Origin: Rotaria sordida
Lineage: Eukaryota; Rotifera; Eurotatoria; Philodinida; Philodinidae
DNA: 64,000 bases
Assembly (NCBI GenBank): GCA_905250125.1
Contig: CAJNOL010001355.1
Span: 1 to 64,000 of the forward strand
Direction: 5' to 3'
How positions within the stretch are numbered: the stretch's first letter is position 1; each line of letters opens with the position of its first letter. The position numbers were made by a program, and so were the translations under genes. Below, one piece after another: positions 36,500 through 50,188 of this stretch. The notes below the pieces were generated by a model. That model saw nothing but the letters and a program-made list of their open reading frames with translations, did no database searches and was not told where the DNA came from.

Positions 36500-37737
36500 T
36501 TAAAGTTCTTCTTTTGATTTTTCAAGATCAGCACCAAAATCTGTTATTTGTGAACCAGCAAATGATGAATAAGCTTGAACAATTTCATCTGGTGTACAAT
36601 AACCATTTTTATCAGTATCACATTCCTTTAATAAATGCTCAGTTTCTTGATCGACTGTTGATACTAATGATGGCAAATAATAATTAGTAAATTCTTGAAA
36701 ATCACCAAAACCATCATTATTTACATCAAGTTCTCTACTTAAAGATTCTGCTTGACCAGTTTCAGCTTCTATAAAAAAGAAAAAAAAAGGAACAAACAAA
36801 ATCTTATCATTATTTATACTTTTTTTTTCGTCGGATGAATATACCTGTCATTTTTAAATATTCCGGGTTAGAAAGTTTTCCATCATTATCTTGATCATAT
36901 TCGTTAATCATACTATTAATTTCAATTTTACCTAATTCTTCATCATCTTCTGGTCGAAGAAATCGTCGAAATTCATCATAAGATAATGATTGATCACCAT
37001 CTGTATCAAGATATTCCCATTTTTGTTTATCTACTTTATATAACTTCAAAACAAAAAAAAAAGATGTATATACATATATTTATCTAAAATATTGAAAATG
37101 AAAATAAATTCTTACTCGTCGAGTTTCACGTGTACTTGGATCTGGTTTATCAGACATTTCTAATTGATTTATATCAAAATCACCAAAACTATCACGAACA
37201 TATGCATCAAATGTTATTTTCTTTGTCTGTTTTGGATCAAGTGTAGCGATCAACTCATCTGCTTCGCGATTATTTTGTTCTCTAAACAGAAATCAATGTT
37301 ATCTCATCGAAAGTTGGAGATAAAAAAAATATAGATAAAACAAACTGAACACGTTCTCCAGTATAACTACGCATTTCATCATATGATATTTGTCCGTCTT
37401 GATCTGTATCGATTTGCTTTGCAACTTGACGAAGTTTTTCATGTTGTTCCGATTCACTTCCATCCATATCTTCTCCTAAAATATTTTGTTCTTATTTTAT
37501 TTGAAAAAAAAATTATAAGTACCAGTAAATAATTTTTTGTGTGATTCATGATCATGGTGATCATCTGAAAAACAAATTTGATTTAATATTAAAAAGAATT
37601 TCTATATTAATTAACTTACGTCCATCATGATCGTGATGATGATGATGATCGTGACCATGTGTTTCATATTCCTTATCGGCAAAAGAGCCAATCATTAACA
37701 GAACGATACATGTAGCAATTAAGAAAACACGAGCCAT
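36500..37737 (-). CDS. Calumenin/reticulocalbin-type EF-hand protein (CREC family)
   Basis: CDS complement(join(36500..36768,36845..37043,37116..37281,37346..37475,37523..37564,37620..37737)), 307 aa; all introns are GT-AG, in phase, and short (47-76 bp). It begins with a signal peptide (ARVFLIATCIVLLMIGSFA), then a His/Asp-rich stretch (HGHDHHHHHDHDG) and six EF-hand positions: DTDQDGQISYDEM, a degenerate LDPKQTKKITFDAY, DTDGDQSLSYDEF, DQDNDGKLSNPEY, DVNNDGFGDFQEF and DTDKNGYCTPDEI. It ends KEEL, a plausible variant of the HDEL/KDEL retrieval signal. Family knowledge: CREC proteins are low-affinity calcium binders of the ER and secretory pathway. The His-rich insert near the N-terminus may bind metal (inference). 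Confidence 0.9.
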
Positions 37738-40700
37738 ATTTAAGAAGATTCAGAATATTATAAATTTTCTCTAAAACAAAAAATATTCACTGAAAAATGA
37801 AACTACTAAAAATAAATACACAACATATATGTTCGTTTTTCGAAGGTATGAAATCATAAAAAAATGAACGAAGAAGACAATTCATTACTTTCCTGGATCC
37901 TAGATTTGTCTTGTGCCAATTGGTTATGACAATATAACCAGTTATAAATTAAGACTATAGGGATCGTTCTAAACGTTGTTTGTCATAAACGAAAACTTTT
38001 GCTAACATATTGAACAGTGTTAAATAAACAAATCATGCATATTAAAAGTATTCTAATACAAAAAAATTCTACTAATAAAAACTTATAGATGGAAAATATT
38101 AAAAAGACAATTCATGTCTTTGATGACTTTTACATTAAAAAAAAAATACGAAAAAAAGCTATTAAAACAATGGTGTTTCAATATCATGGATTTACAAGTG
38201 GACTTTGTAGTTAAGCAAATGTAATAAATTTCATGTTTAATCGAAATCATAAAACTATTTCGATCAAAACTAGACAAGGATAGACGTCTATGACGAAACT
38301 TACGCAAGGACGATGTGCACGGATAGCTGCATACGATGAGGCTTTTGCACGGTATGACGCCCACAATGAACGCTTCGCACAGCAAGACGTGTACAATACA
38401 ATCATTGCACAGGATGATGCGCATGATTAACTTTTCCATTGATGATTTGTACACAAAAGAAAAAAAAAGTATATTTATACTTCAAAAGATAATAAAAATA
38501 TAAAGACATATGGTGTGAGCGTTGCTGTTGGAGTAAGTTGGTCGCTGAAGAAAAGACCAAAACCTGTACCAACATTATTCCTTGACCTACATTCATACTT
38601 TATTCTTAGTTGTCTATAGTATTTTTAATTTCTTACTATTATTTACGGCTTATGGCAATTAAAGAAGAATATGATCTCATGTCACTGTTCAATACTGAAC
38701 ATACAGTATAATTGTTTCTATCAGCATAATAATTTTTACTAGATAGAATTATTTTTTATTGGATTTTTTTCAGAAGAAATGGTTTTAAATTTTTTTCTAG
38801 TTTCATCGAATTTTCATTTATCTGTGCAAAATTTTTCAGTACTAGAAAATACAAAAAAATCTTGGGGTTTTTGAAAAATCTCGAACTTATTCGACTTTCT
38901 TTTGATCATATATATATATATGTATACTTATTGAAAAATAACTAATAATGAAATATTCAAAATGAATGAAAATATATATGAAGATAGTGTTGCAACAAAA
39001 CTCTCTTGCATATTAATATCAGCATAGATTGACTTGAATCGTTTTGTAACAAAAAAATTTAATACTTTGTACTAATCAAAAGATGACATGATTACATTTA
39101 ATTTATGCGTATGGGTTGTAGTCATTCAAAAACATTTTTAGACAACTAAGTAGTACTTCGTACTGCTTTACTTATGTAACGAGAGCATTACATAAAGTCT
39201 TTTCGGTCATCGATGAATAGCACTTGTTTTGTACGTTATTTTCTATGAGAATCAATAATCTAGAATAGTATCTCAAATTCTGACATATTACTTGTGAGAC
39301 GGATCTAACCAAATCGAGAAACACGTGCCCATTCCCGCCTGAAAACTCGAGAAAATAGTAGGGACTTGAAAACAGGAATCCGGTGAACCGACGTAATGGC
39401 CAGCTCTGCCCGATTACGATTAGTTCTGGCTAGAACTAGAAAAATCCGATAGTCAAATCCAATCAACAGCTTACTGCTTCCAAGTTTCTACCTTTTTCTC
39501 GAGTTCTCCGACAGCAACCCACTGGAACAATTAACCTGAATATTTTTTGAACTGAACAGAAGAAGATTTTTTCCATTTTTATACATTGATGTGTATTTTA
39601 TCTGACATAGAAAGGACACACACTCATGAAAGAAAAATAAACGTCTACTGTTCTGCAGGGAACCTAGATTATAACTGGTATACAAAACTATTTTTCAAAT
39701 ACTAATACAACTTGTTTAACTCGTAATAAATGCTTTCATAGAGTAACCTTCTAACTATCTAATGAGACGTTGGAAGAAAATTCAAGATGTTTATTGAGGA
39801 AGTCAATATGTTTTCTTTTTTCTTTTTTGTATGATTGCATGAATCAAGAAATACAACCGACAATAAATAGGTATCTCGACACTTTTACGAGTGGTAGTAT
39901 TTTATAAACGAAAAAGAACGAGATAAAACAAAAAAAACACAATTGAAAACTGCAGAAAGCATAATTCTAGAAACTTTTCTTAGAAAGAAGGATAGTCCGC
40001 TTTCGAAGGAGATAACTATGATGAAGATTATTACTGCATATAATGGACCATTGAACATACATCACAACAATGTGTGTAATTTGCAGTTAAAGATTTTTGT
40101 TTTCGAAAAGATTGAGCTGAAATATAAATTTCTTTTTGTCGTTTGATTTCTATTTACTGTTCATCGTGTAGCAAGATTAATCAGGATTCTTTCGCGGACA
40201 CATTGATGAATCTCAATAGTTTTCATTGTTAAATTGAAGAGATGGAATATATATGGATAATAATGCAATCACTCTGATTATAGGATTCGGAAAGAAAAAT
40301 ATGTGCCGATATATGTTAACATAAACGAGAAACAATAAGTGATCCATTGTATACATTAAAAAAAGAGGATGTACCTTTCAATGTGAAGCAACGAGAAACG
40401 ATATGTTAGAGTACTTTCTAGCATTTATCAGCTAGTTCAAATAAAAGATTCATTCTTATTGCTATTTACTTTTTACAAATTCATTTTTAAAAAACAAAAT
40501 AAAGACTTTGAATCAGTTTGAATTTAAACAAGAGCAACTGACATTGTTAGCTGAACTGTTAATCGTATATAAACACCTTCCAAACATCAAATGTATTTAT
40601 ATGGTATGTTTTTTTATGTAAACTTCTCTTTCTGACTTCTTTCTTCTTTTATATGACAATAATGCTTTTGTTTTGAAAATGTTGTTTATACATCATATAA

Positions 40701-41376
40701 TTACACACACTATTAATATCATCAATAAATAATCATTGAAAAAACTGTGTGGTAGATAGTGAAACATTGAATTATTATTTTCATACAAAAAATAATTTTT
40801 TATGCGGCTCTTTTCTACATTTCCATTATCAAGCTTCAAATAAAAATAGACACGATAAACTATCTTAGTTTAATATGAAATATTTCGAATAAAAGAAGAT
40901 AAAGATTGATGTTTCTGAACATTTCGAAAGTTACTATTAATGCTTCTCTTTTCTTCTAATGTAAGACAATGCGAAGTATCTTTTAGAAGATAATACAAGA
41001 GAATGATATCGTAAAACAACTCATAATGCTAAAAGATTGAAAGCTTATTTCTCTCTAAGCTGTTGGCCATAGTTATCAATATAAGGAAAAAAAAGGAGAA
41101 AACGGTGAAATTATTTGGTAAAATAAAGGTACACGTTTTCATTGGTTTGTAATTTTTCTTTGAAATAAGTAAGACTCCTTTCGACGACTTACATATTCCA
41201 CTTTAGTCACTTTCTTCGTCCTCTACGTTCGAGTTTATAGATAAATGGAACTATGTATTTAGTAGTAGGATTGGTTCATTTATTCATCCAATACTTTCTA
41301 GTTTTGTTTTTCTCCTTCCTTCTTCTAATTACAACTGTTTCTTTTTCGATTGCCTATTTTATAACGGTCTATTAAA
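37738..41376. other. Gene-poor stretch with a minisatellite
   Basis: 3.6 kb between the divergently oriented CREC gene and REEP5-like gene. Apart from the 30-bp minisatellite near 38.3-38.4 kb and a locally GC-richer patch at 39300-39480, only short open frames are present and none is recognisable. Confidence 0.45.
38283..38432 (+). repeat. 30-bp minisatellite with an open reading frame
   Basis: About four diverged 30-bp units; three consecutive ones start GCATACGATGAGGC, GCCCACAATGAACG and GTGTACAATACAAT and share a central TTTGCACGG/TTCGCACAG/ATTGCACAG block. On the plus strand they read as tandem ten-residue units, AYDEAFARYD, AHNERFAQQD, VYNTIIAQDD, then AHD and a stop. It is GC-richer than its surroundings. 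No flanking exon was found, so this is either a relic of a repetitive coding region or a plain minisatellite. Confidence 0.7.
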
Positions 41377-42087
41377 ATGGCATCTTCAGTTCGTAATCAT
41401 ATTCATAAAGTTGAAGAAATACTCAAAGGATATTTATATGAAGGTCCACTTACTCCATTTTGGAGTCTTCTTGAACAGAAGACTAAGCTTAAACGTGAAC
41501 GCATTGCTTTAGGTATGTCTATATTATTGCTATATTTATTATTTTATAACTGTTTCTTATTCTATTAGGTTTACTTGGCTTTATTGCTATCTATTTGGTT
41601 CTTGGTTGGGCAAAAGATTTTGTCTGTAATTTTATCGGATTTATTTATCCAGCATATGCTTCGTAAGTTTTGATTGGTATTTAAATCAAACAAAGAAAGA
41701 AGTTAATTTTGGTTTTAATCATTAAAGAGTTTTAGCTGTTGAATCAACAGCCACACATGATGATACAGAATGGTTAATCTATTGGATTGTTTATGCATCA
41801 TTTGGATTTGCTGAATATATCGGATATTCATTCTTTCATTCGTTGCCATTTTATTGGCTTGGTAAATGTCTTTTTCTTCTATGGTTAATGCTTCCAGGAG
41901 AAAAAGGTGGCTCTTATATCCTATATCATCGTTTCATCCGTCCATTCGTACTTAAACATCATCCTGTTATTGATAAACATATTCAAGATGGTAAGATATA
42001 TATTTAATATTATTGAATAGAAAATTTTATTTTGATTTTCTAGCTAAAGAGCAAATGAAGAAATATTCGAACAATGGTAGCAAATAA
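41377..42087 (+). CDS. REEP5: REEP5/DP1/Yop1 family ER membrane-shaping protein
   Basis: join(41377..41512,41569..41662,41728..41990,42044..42087), 178 aa, close to the ~189 aa of REEP5. The TB2/DP1/HVA22 domain is clear: LEQKTKLKRERIALGLLGF, LVLGWAKDFVCNFIGFIYPAYAS, AVESTATHDDTEWLIYWIVY, FHSLPFYWLGKCLFLLW and LYHRFIRPFVLKH, with paired hydrophobic hairpins. Family knowledge: these proteins insert as wedges in the ER membrane and keep tubules curved. All introns are 53-65 bp and canonical. An AATAAA lies at about 42378. The assignment to REEP5/6 rather than REEP1-4 rests on the N-terminal extension and overall length. Confidence 0.92.
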
Positions 42088-44120
42088 AACGATTATCAAA
42101 ACTTTATTTATACACAAGAATTTGGGTGATGGTGGTGATAGTTTATAATTTCAAATATTTACTTGTGTGTTATTTCTCATTTCAGATGAATCACTTAAAA
42201 TAGAATGCAAAAAAAAAAATTTCTTGATTTATCTCATTCCATCTTATTCTTATATTATTGTATCTCATAAAATATCTTCTCTATAATTTTTTTCTTTCAT
42301 GATATTTGTCTCCTTATATCAGTTTAGGTTTATTGTTGTCTTGTAAAAGAAATCATAAATAATCTTTGTATATTTCAATAAAAGTCATTTGATTAGAGAA
42401 TTACATGAATAGTTTTTATATTTCATTTAGAAATATAATAAACGATATTAAGTACTTTTAATTTAACAAAAACCACACAAAGTAAATGAACAAAAAAAAT
42501 TAGTTTTACTCTTATGAAATCCATTGAATTGAAATGCTATTTAAAATGAAACTAGAATCTGTAAGTATTGATCTTTCTATAGTATAAGACATCAATGTAT
42601 GTAATCAAGCAATTTGGTAAAGAACGAAAGCTTTATAAAGGTTACCTTCGTTTAATCAGATAAAAGTTACAATGGAATATTAAGTTATGATGACTTTTAT
42701 AATTTTTATAAGATTCACAACTATAAAACTTAATGATAGTGATACTTATATTGATTCTCAACAGTTTGCTCATATTGCTGATTAATCACACTTTGGAAAT
42801 TGTTCATCGTGAAACAAACAGTAAGCCAAACAATGACTTTGTAGATCCAAAGACCTAATGTATTTTCTCGAAAAGGTTGATGCATCATGCTCTATATCCG
42901 ATCAAAATGACAATGAGCAAACTTTTTTTTGAATCATAATATTCATATTAATCTTTCTCTAAAATAAGAAAATCTTCCTTTCCAAAATTTAGATTATCTC
43001 TTCAATAAGTTCTAAATAATTATCATTCAATCAATTAGCATAATAGTCAACATTACATATAGATATTTGTTGACTATACAGTGATATTTCAAAACTTTCA
43101 AGAGTAATATCTATTCATGAAGTATTCTGTGAAGAAATAATTTAATCTATCTTATTGTATTCATTTCGATCTCGTTAATATGACCTAAATCACTAGACAC
43201 AATAGAAGACCGCAGGTTTTCTATTATGTCCTAGCGTACAAATTATTCAAGGAACATTGGAAAGAGATTTTTAGAATTTTAAAAGCTCAGAAATAACGTT
43301 CACATCAGTCTTTTAAGATTTTTCAGTTCAAAAACCTAAAAAGTAGGCATATTTGGACGTAAATATACTAATTAAAGTTTCATTTTTTGCGGAAAATTAA
43401 TTAATTAAGAGGAGTCTTCTAATGCAGGGATGGGCTTAATTATATAGTGATAAATAATGAATAGAATTACAGTAATGTCAGTTATATTAAATGGATTTGT
43501 CAAACAATGTTATAAACAACTTAGATAAATAACAAACGAAAATACTGAGGAAATACATGACAAAATCGAAAAATAAAAAGGGCAATTTATTGTTTTATTG
43601 GTTTTTTTTATTAGTGTTTGAAGAAAGGATATCAGATAGCTAAGTCATGTATATGGAAATTCCAGTAATAAACATTTATGATTAAAGTACAACTTCTTGT
43701 AGGTTGTTTTTAAATATCTAGATCATTCTTGAACGTTTAGCATCTCTATTGAACCTCTCATCATTCTAAAATTTGAAATGTAAACTAGTGTCATCTATCA
43801 TAATTCCAACAATAATTTTATATTCTATTTACGGAAATACCTAATTACAAAATAGTCTTATTTCAATTTTATAAAATTACATTTTGAAATAGGTCCTTAA
43901 CTATCGTTTGTCTAGCCTCTACCATGTGTTCTGATAAAGTGAGATAACGATGGTGTTTTGAAACAATAAAAAAAGTGGTCATATCCCGGCGCGGAAAACA
44001 GACATACACATTGCATATCAATTCATAAAGCGCCACCTGCAATGTTAAGTATTTCATTCATGACATTTGATTTTTTATTTTTTAGATTATTCTATTTATC
44101 TTTTACAAAAATTAGCGAGA
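42088..44120. other. Intergenic, 3' flank of REEP5-like gene then no gene seen
   Basis: Two kilobases of AT-rich DNA. The first 300 bp are probably REEP5 3' UTR. A strong hairpin lies at 43192-43236. No protein-coding exon was recognised. Confidence 0.45.
43192..43236. repeat. Isolated strong hairpin
   Basis: Arms CTAGACACAATAGAAGACC and GGTTTTCTATTATGTCCTAG pair almost throughout, with only a GCA-type loop and two or three mismatches. The loop is too short for a typical microRNA precursor; it could be a tiny fold-back element. Confidence 0.6.
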
Positions 44121-47084
44121 ATGACTGCTCGCGATCAAATTCGAGCAATGTTGGATCAATTAATGGGAACCGATAATGGTATGTTTCATTAAACCTAAGA
44201 AAAAAAAAATGGATTTTTGTCTTTTGATTAACTATTTTATTTTGTTCACCCATATAAGAAAGAATTCGATTCGAAAAAAAGAAAGAAAATTCTATTCTTA
44301 TTTTTGTTATGTTTAATAATAAAAATGCTCTTTTTCTCTTCATTGAAGATAAAAAGAGTGTATATTGTTTAATAGATATATGTATATATCTTTTTTTAAA
44401 ATTGACTATGAATATCTACTATCTCATTTTTAATCTGACACATATTCTCTGTATTGAACGCTGTGTTTTTAGCTGATGTCATGATGAATATGTCTATGTT
44501 GGGTTTAATAAGCTCTGCGAGCAGCAGCTACTACAAAATAAATATCGTGAGTATATGAATAATAAATCGAGAAGTGGCTCCTCTATGTGAGTAAAATATA
44601 TAATCTATAACATTGAATTGATATCTTATTAAGGATATCTTCATTTTTATTGATTTTATATATTTTTTTGTATTATCTTATGGTTCGATAAAAAAAAACT
44701 TTCTTCATAGCATAGAGGGTACGTATCCGAGGAGATCAGGTAAGTATTCGACCGTTATTTTATGAGATATCTAGATATTAAAACCATTATATTTATATTA
44801 TTGTTATTCTTATATAAAAAAACATATTACAGGTTCAACTAAATCAAGTATGTCGTTTGAAGATCGTCGAGTTTGTCGACCATTCTTATTAAACTGTTGT
44901 CCACATGAAATTCTTTCTGGAACTGTAAGTTATTTAGATTTATATTCAAATTAAGAGAAAAAACAATAACATATTTTTATAGCGTGTTGATTTGGGTGAA
45001 TGTACAAAAATTCATGAATATGCTTTACGTGCTGATTATGAACGAGCAGCAGCTACACGTGATTTATATTATGAAATGGATGTATGTATGATAATTAGAT
45101 TAATTTAAAAAATATATGATATTTATTCTCTATTAATAATAGGCATTAGATATGTTAAATAAATTTGTTGCTGAATGTGATCGAAAAACTGAACATGCTA
45201 AACGAAAACTTCATGAAACACAAGAAGAATTAGGTGAAGAAGCTGCACGCAAAGTATATTATCTAATTTAACAAAAAAAAAACGAAAATGATTCATTGTT
45301 TTCTTTTTTAGATGAATACTATTCATGAACTTGGTGAACAAATTGGTACAAAATTAGCTAAAGCTGAAGAATTAGGTGCACAAGGTTTAGTTGATGAATC
45401 AATGAAATTATTAGAAGAAGTTGAAGCACTAAGAAAAGCTAAATTAGAAGCTGAACAAGAATTTCGTTCAACAATGCCAGCATCAACATATCAACAACAA
45501 AAATTACGTGTATGTGAAGTATGTTCAGCTTATTTAGGTATACATGATAATGATCGTCGTTTGGCTGATCATTTTGGTGGAAAATTACATTTGGGTTTTA
45601 TACAAATACGTGAAAAATTAGCTGATTTAAAAAAACGTGTCAATGAACTAAATGAAAAACGTGACCTTGAAAGAAAAAATCGTCGAAAGTAAATAAAAAT
45701 TTTAAAAAAAATGTAAACAGATTTTATACAGAAAAAAAAACAAAAATTATTTTATCTTTTAGTTCACCGTCACCATCATCACGAAATGATCGTCGAAATG
45801 ATGATAGAGATAGAAACAATTATCGTTCATCAAATCGAAGTCGTAGTGGATCAAAAAAAACTTCTACTAGAGATAAAGATCGACGACGATCACGATCAAA
45901 GTAAAAATATAAGAAAAAAAAATCAAATCATAATAATTTAATATTAACTTTATTTCTTTGTTTTTGTTTTTCTCAGATCTGATCGTCGTTCATCGAAATA
46001 TTCACGTGGTCATCGTTCATCACGTTCACGTTCCCATGGTCGACGACATAGTAAACGTTCCCGTTCACGGTAGGTCTTCATCATGTTATGATACACAAAT
46101 ATGTAAACAATGTTTAATTTTCGAAATAATAAAATTTCAAATCATTCTTCGATAAAAAATTGTAACCTTAAACTTAGATTGATAAAATAATTCAAGGGTA
46201 CCTCTTCCTATCTTGTGCAATATTCGCCGAACGTAAAGAAATCATTGTCGAATGCGCAATGATCGAAAGTCTATTAAAACTTTAATAGAAAGAGAAAAAT
46301 GATGAGTATTTAGGAGAAAATCGAAATTCATTGTAATTTTACGTTTTTCTCAAAATCAAGTTTTCCTACAAGAAAAGTACGATTTCACCTTTCATGTCTC
46401 CGGCATGGTAAGAAATATTCAGCTGCAACTTTTTTCACATATACGAGAGACTTTTTGACGTGAATACTTTTTTTCTTATTTAAAACAAACAAGCATTTTT
46501 TTAAGGATATGCCCGACATTTTATTACCTATTTTATTCGAAGAACAAAAGATATAAAAAGAATTTAAGAAAACAGATTCATTCCAAACAGTATTCAATAC
46601 CTGTTAAAAACATTATCATCTCGATCGAACGTAATGTCTTGTAGAAGACAGCATTCGAAAACTTTGAGTCTATGATAACTTTAGCTTTACTCATCAAGAT
46701 CTATGTGCTCTACAGGTCTCAAAAATTTTCTGATTAGCCAGTCTGCAGAAACTCTGTAAAGTGAGGATTGGCACTCTTAATTTCTCAAAGAATAAACTAA
46801 AAATTTTTTTAATATTTAGCTCTGGATCATCACGTCGTCAACGTCGTTCACGATCTCGTTCTGGAACATCATCTAAACATCATCATCGTCATCGACATCA
46901 TTCAAAATCACCTGTACATTCATCATCAAATTCAAAACATAATGATAGCGGTGATTTTCAACGTAAAGATAAATCTGATGATAATGTATCAACTAATCAT
47001 GTTGATGATGATGAAGAAACAACACGTATTCTTGAAAATATTCAAAGAAGTATGAAAGAAGATACTATTAATAAAGAACAATAA
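44121..47084 (+). CDS. LUC7L: LUC7-like U1 snRNP-associated splicing factor
   Basis: join(44121..44178,44833..44924,44983..45081,45143..45253,45312..45688,45763..45900,45977..46069,46820..47084), 410 aa. It starts TARDQIRAMLDQLMGTDNG; zinc finger 1 spans CRPFLLNCCPHEILSG to CTKIH; a long helix follows (LDMLNKFVAECDRKTEHAKR); zinc finger 2 is CEVCSAYLGIHDNDRR to HFGGKLHLGF; the C-terminus is a Ser/Arg-rich RS region. This is the LUC7L/LUC7L2 layout; the family stabilises U1 snRNA at 5' splice sites. Intron 1 (654 bp) contains unused-looking exon candidates that would introduce stops, and intron 7 is 750 bp. First of a dense plus-strand run of genes. Confidence 0.92.
44473..44739 (+). other. 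Candidate poison exons in LUC7L intron 1
   Basis: 44473-44546 and its longer form to 44586 are preceded by TTTTTAG and followed by GTGAGT donors; 44711-44739 is preceded by CTTCATAG and followed by GTAAGT. The longer form contains an in-frame TGA, the shorter form and the 29-nt exon shift the frame into exon 2. Inclusion of any would truncate LUC7L. Auto-regulation by poison exons is known in RS-protein genes; its use here is inference. Confidence 0.45.
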
Positions 47085-47241
47085 TAAACAGAAAAAAAAA
47101 TATATATACAGATGAAATAACTTTATTAAATAAATCAAATAAAAAATACACTATGATCTGTACATGTGTGTTTATCATTTGTTTATTTCTTGTTGTGTAT
47201 GTTAATTGTATTTGTCTTTTCGAAATAGAAACACGTCAAAC

Positions 47242-47771
47242 ATGAAGAAAAAAAAGCACATTTGTTTTTATTATTCAAATATTTATTGTAGATTTAAAAA
47301 AAAATCTATCAAAATAGAGTTCGATTTCGAATTTCGTCTTACTTGTTATTTAATTATTTGGTTAATATTAACTTTTATTACAATTCTTCTTGCTTGGTAT
47401 CGTTATAACTGTAGTATTATTCAATTATTGTCTAAAAAACGTAAGAAATTTTAATTGAATAGTCTTAGATAGATAAGAACGGTTGTTCTTGTGTTCGAGG
47501 ACGTGTTTCTGCATGGTTTTTACTGTGAATCATGCAGAGTCGTTATTCTCGTAAGATGAAAATATTCGGGTACCATCTTGAAATAATAATTAAATGGTCA
47601 TTTCGAGAATTTGCTCCGATATAAAATTGAAATTTTTTTTTAAATATTTTTTCTTTTCTAGCTTCAAATTTTGAATTACACGGTCGATCACGATCAGATA
47701 ATTTATTGAATACATCATCTACAAATTCCATTGGTACCAACGCCGTTGCTTCTACAAAAAAACTTGATTAA
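47242..47771 (+). CDS. Small single-pass membrane protein, unknown
   Basis: join(47242..47440,47662..47771), 102 aa, with a GTAAGA...CTAG intron that keeps phase. A Lys-rich N-terminus precedes one hydrophobic span (TCYLIIWLILTFITILLAWY, about residues 33-52), then a short Ser/Asn-rich tail ending STKKLD. No signal peptide or family recognised. It begins 157 bp after LUC7L, with an AG acceptor-like site in GAAATAG about 15 nt before the ATG, and ends only 26 bp before the YY1 start codon. The tight spacing suggests co-transcription with its neighbours. Predicted only from frame, splice-site and phase agreement, so moderate confidence. Confidence 0.6.
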
Positions 47772-47797
47772 ATAATGTATTGAATTTTTTTTTTCTA

Positions 47798-49797
<2,000 letters not shown>

Positions 49798-50188
49798 AGG
49801 AAACTATATATATATATATAGCCTAAATATAATGCACCCTTCTTTTTTCATATAAAAAGTCTATTCTGTTTTGTGTATTTGTGTCTATGTCCATATGTGT
49901 GTATGTTGTTTTGTATATAAATGTCATATGATCAGCCAGTCAGTCAGTCACTTAGCCACATCGACGACGATATATTATTCTTTTCGAGTTTATTACTATA
50001 TTCGATACCGTAGAATAGTATGCGTCGTCAATCTTTATATTCGATTATCTATCTATCGTACATTTTTTTTTGGTTGCTTGTTTTAGAAATTATATTCATT
50101 CATTCTTCTCAATAAAAAAAAATGATGAGAAAGATCGAGCAATGAAATTACGTCCTAAGAACAAATTATATTATTTCTTCTTCTAGAT
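49798..50188. other. YY1-UBXN6 spacer
   Basis: 391 bp with a short TA repeat at 49807-49821, presumably the YY1 3' UTR and UBXN6 promoter or leader. An AATAAA lies at about 50111. TTCTTCTTCTAG ends 2 nt before the UBXN6 ATG. Confidence 0.5.

Noticed and set aside
44473-44546. Constitutive second coding exon of LUC7L
   Set aside because: Inclusion breaks the frame, while direct joining of 44178 to 44833 gives the conserved LUC7 N-terminus.
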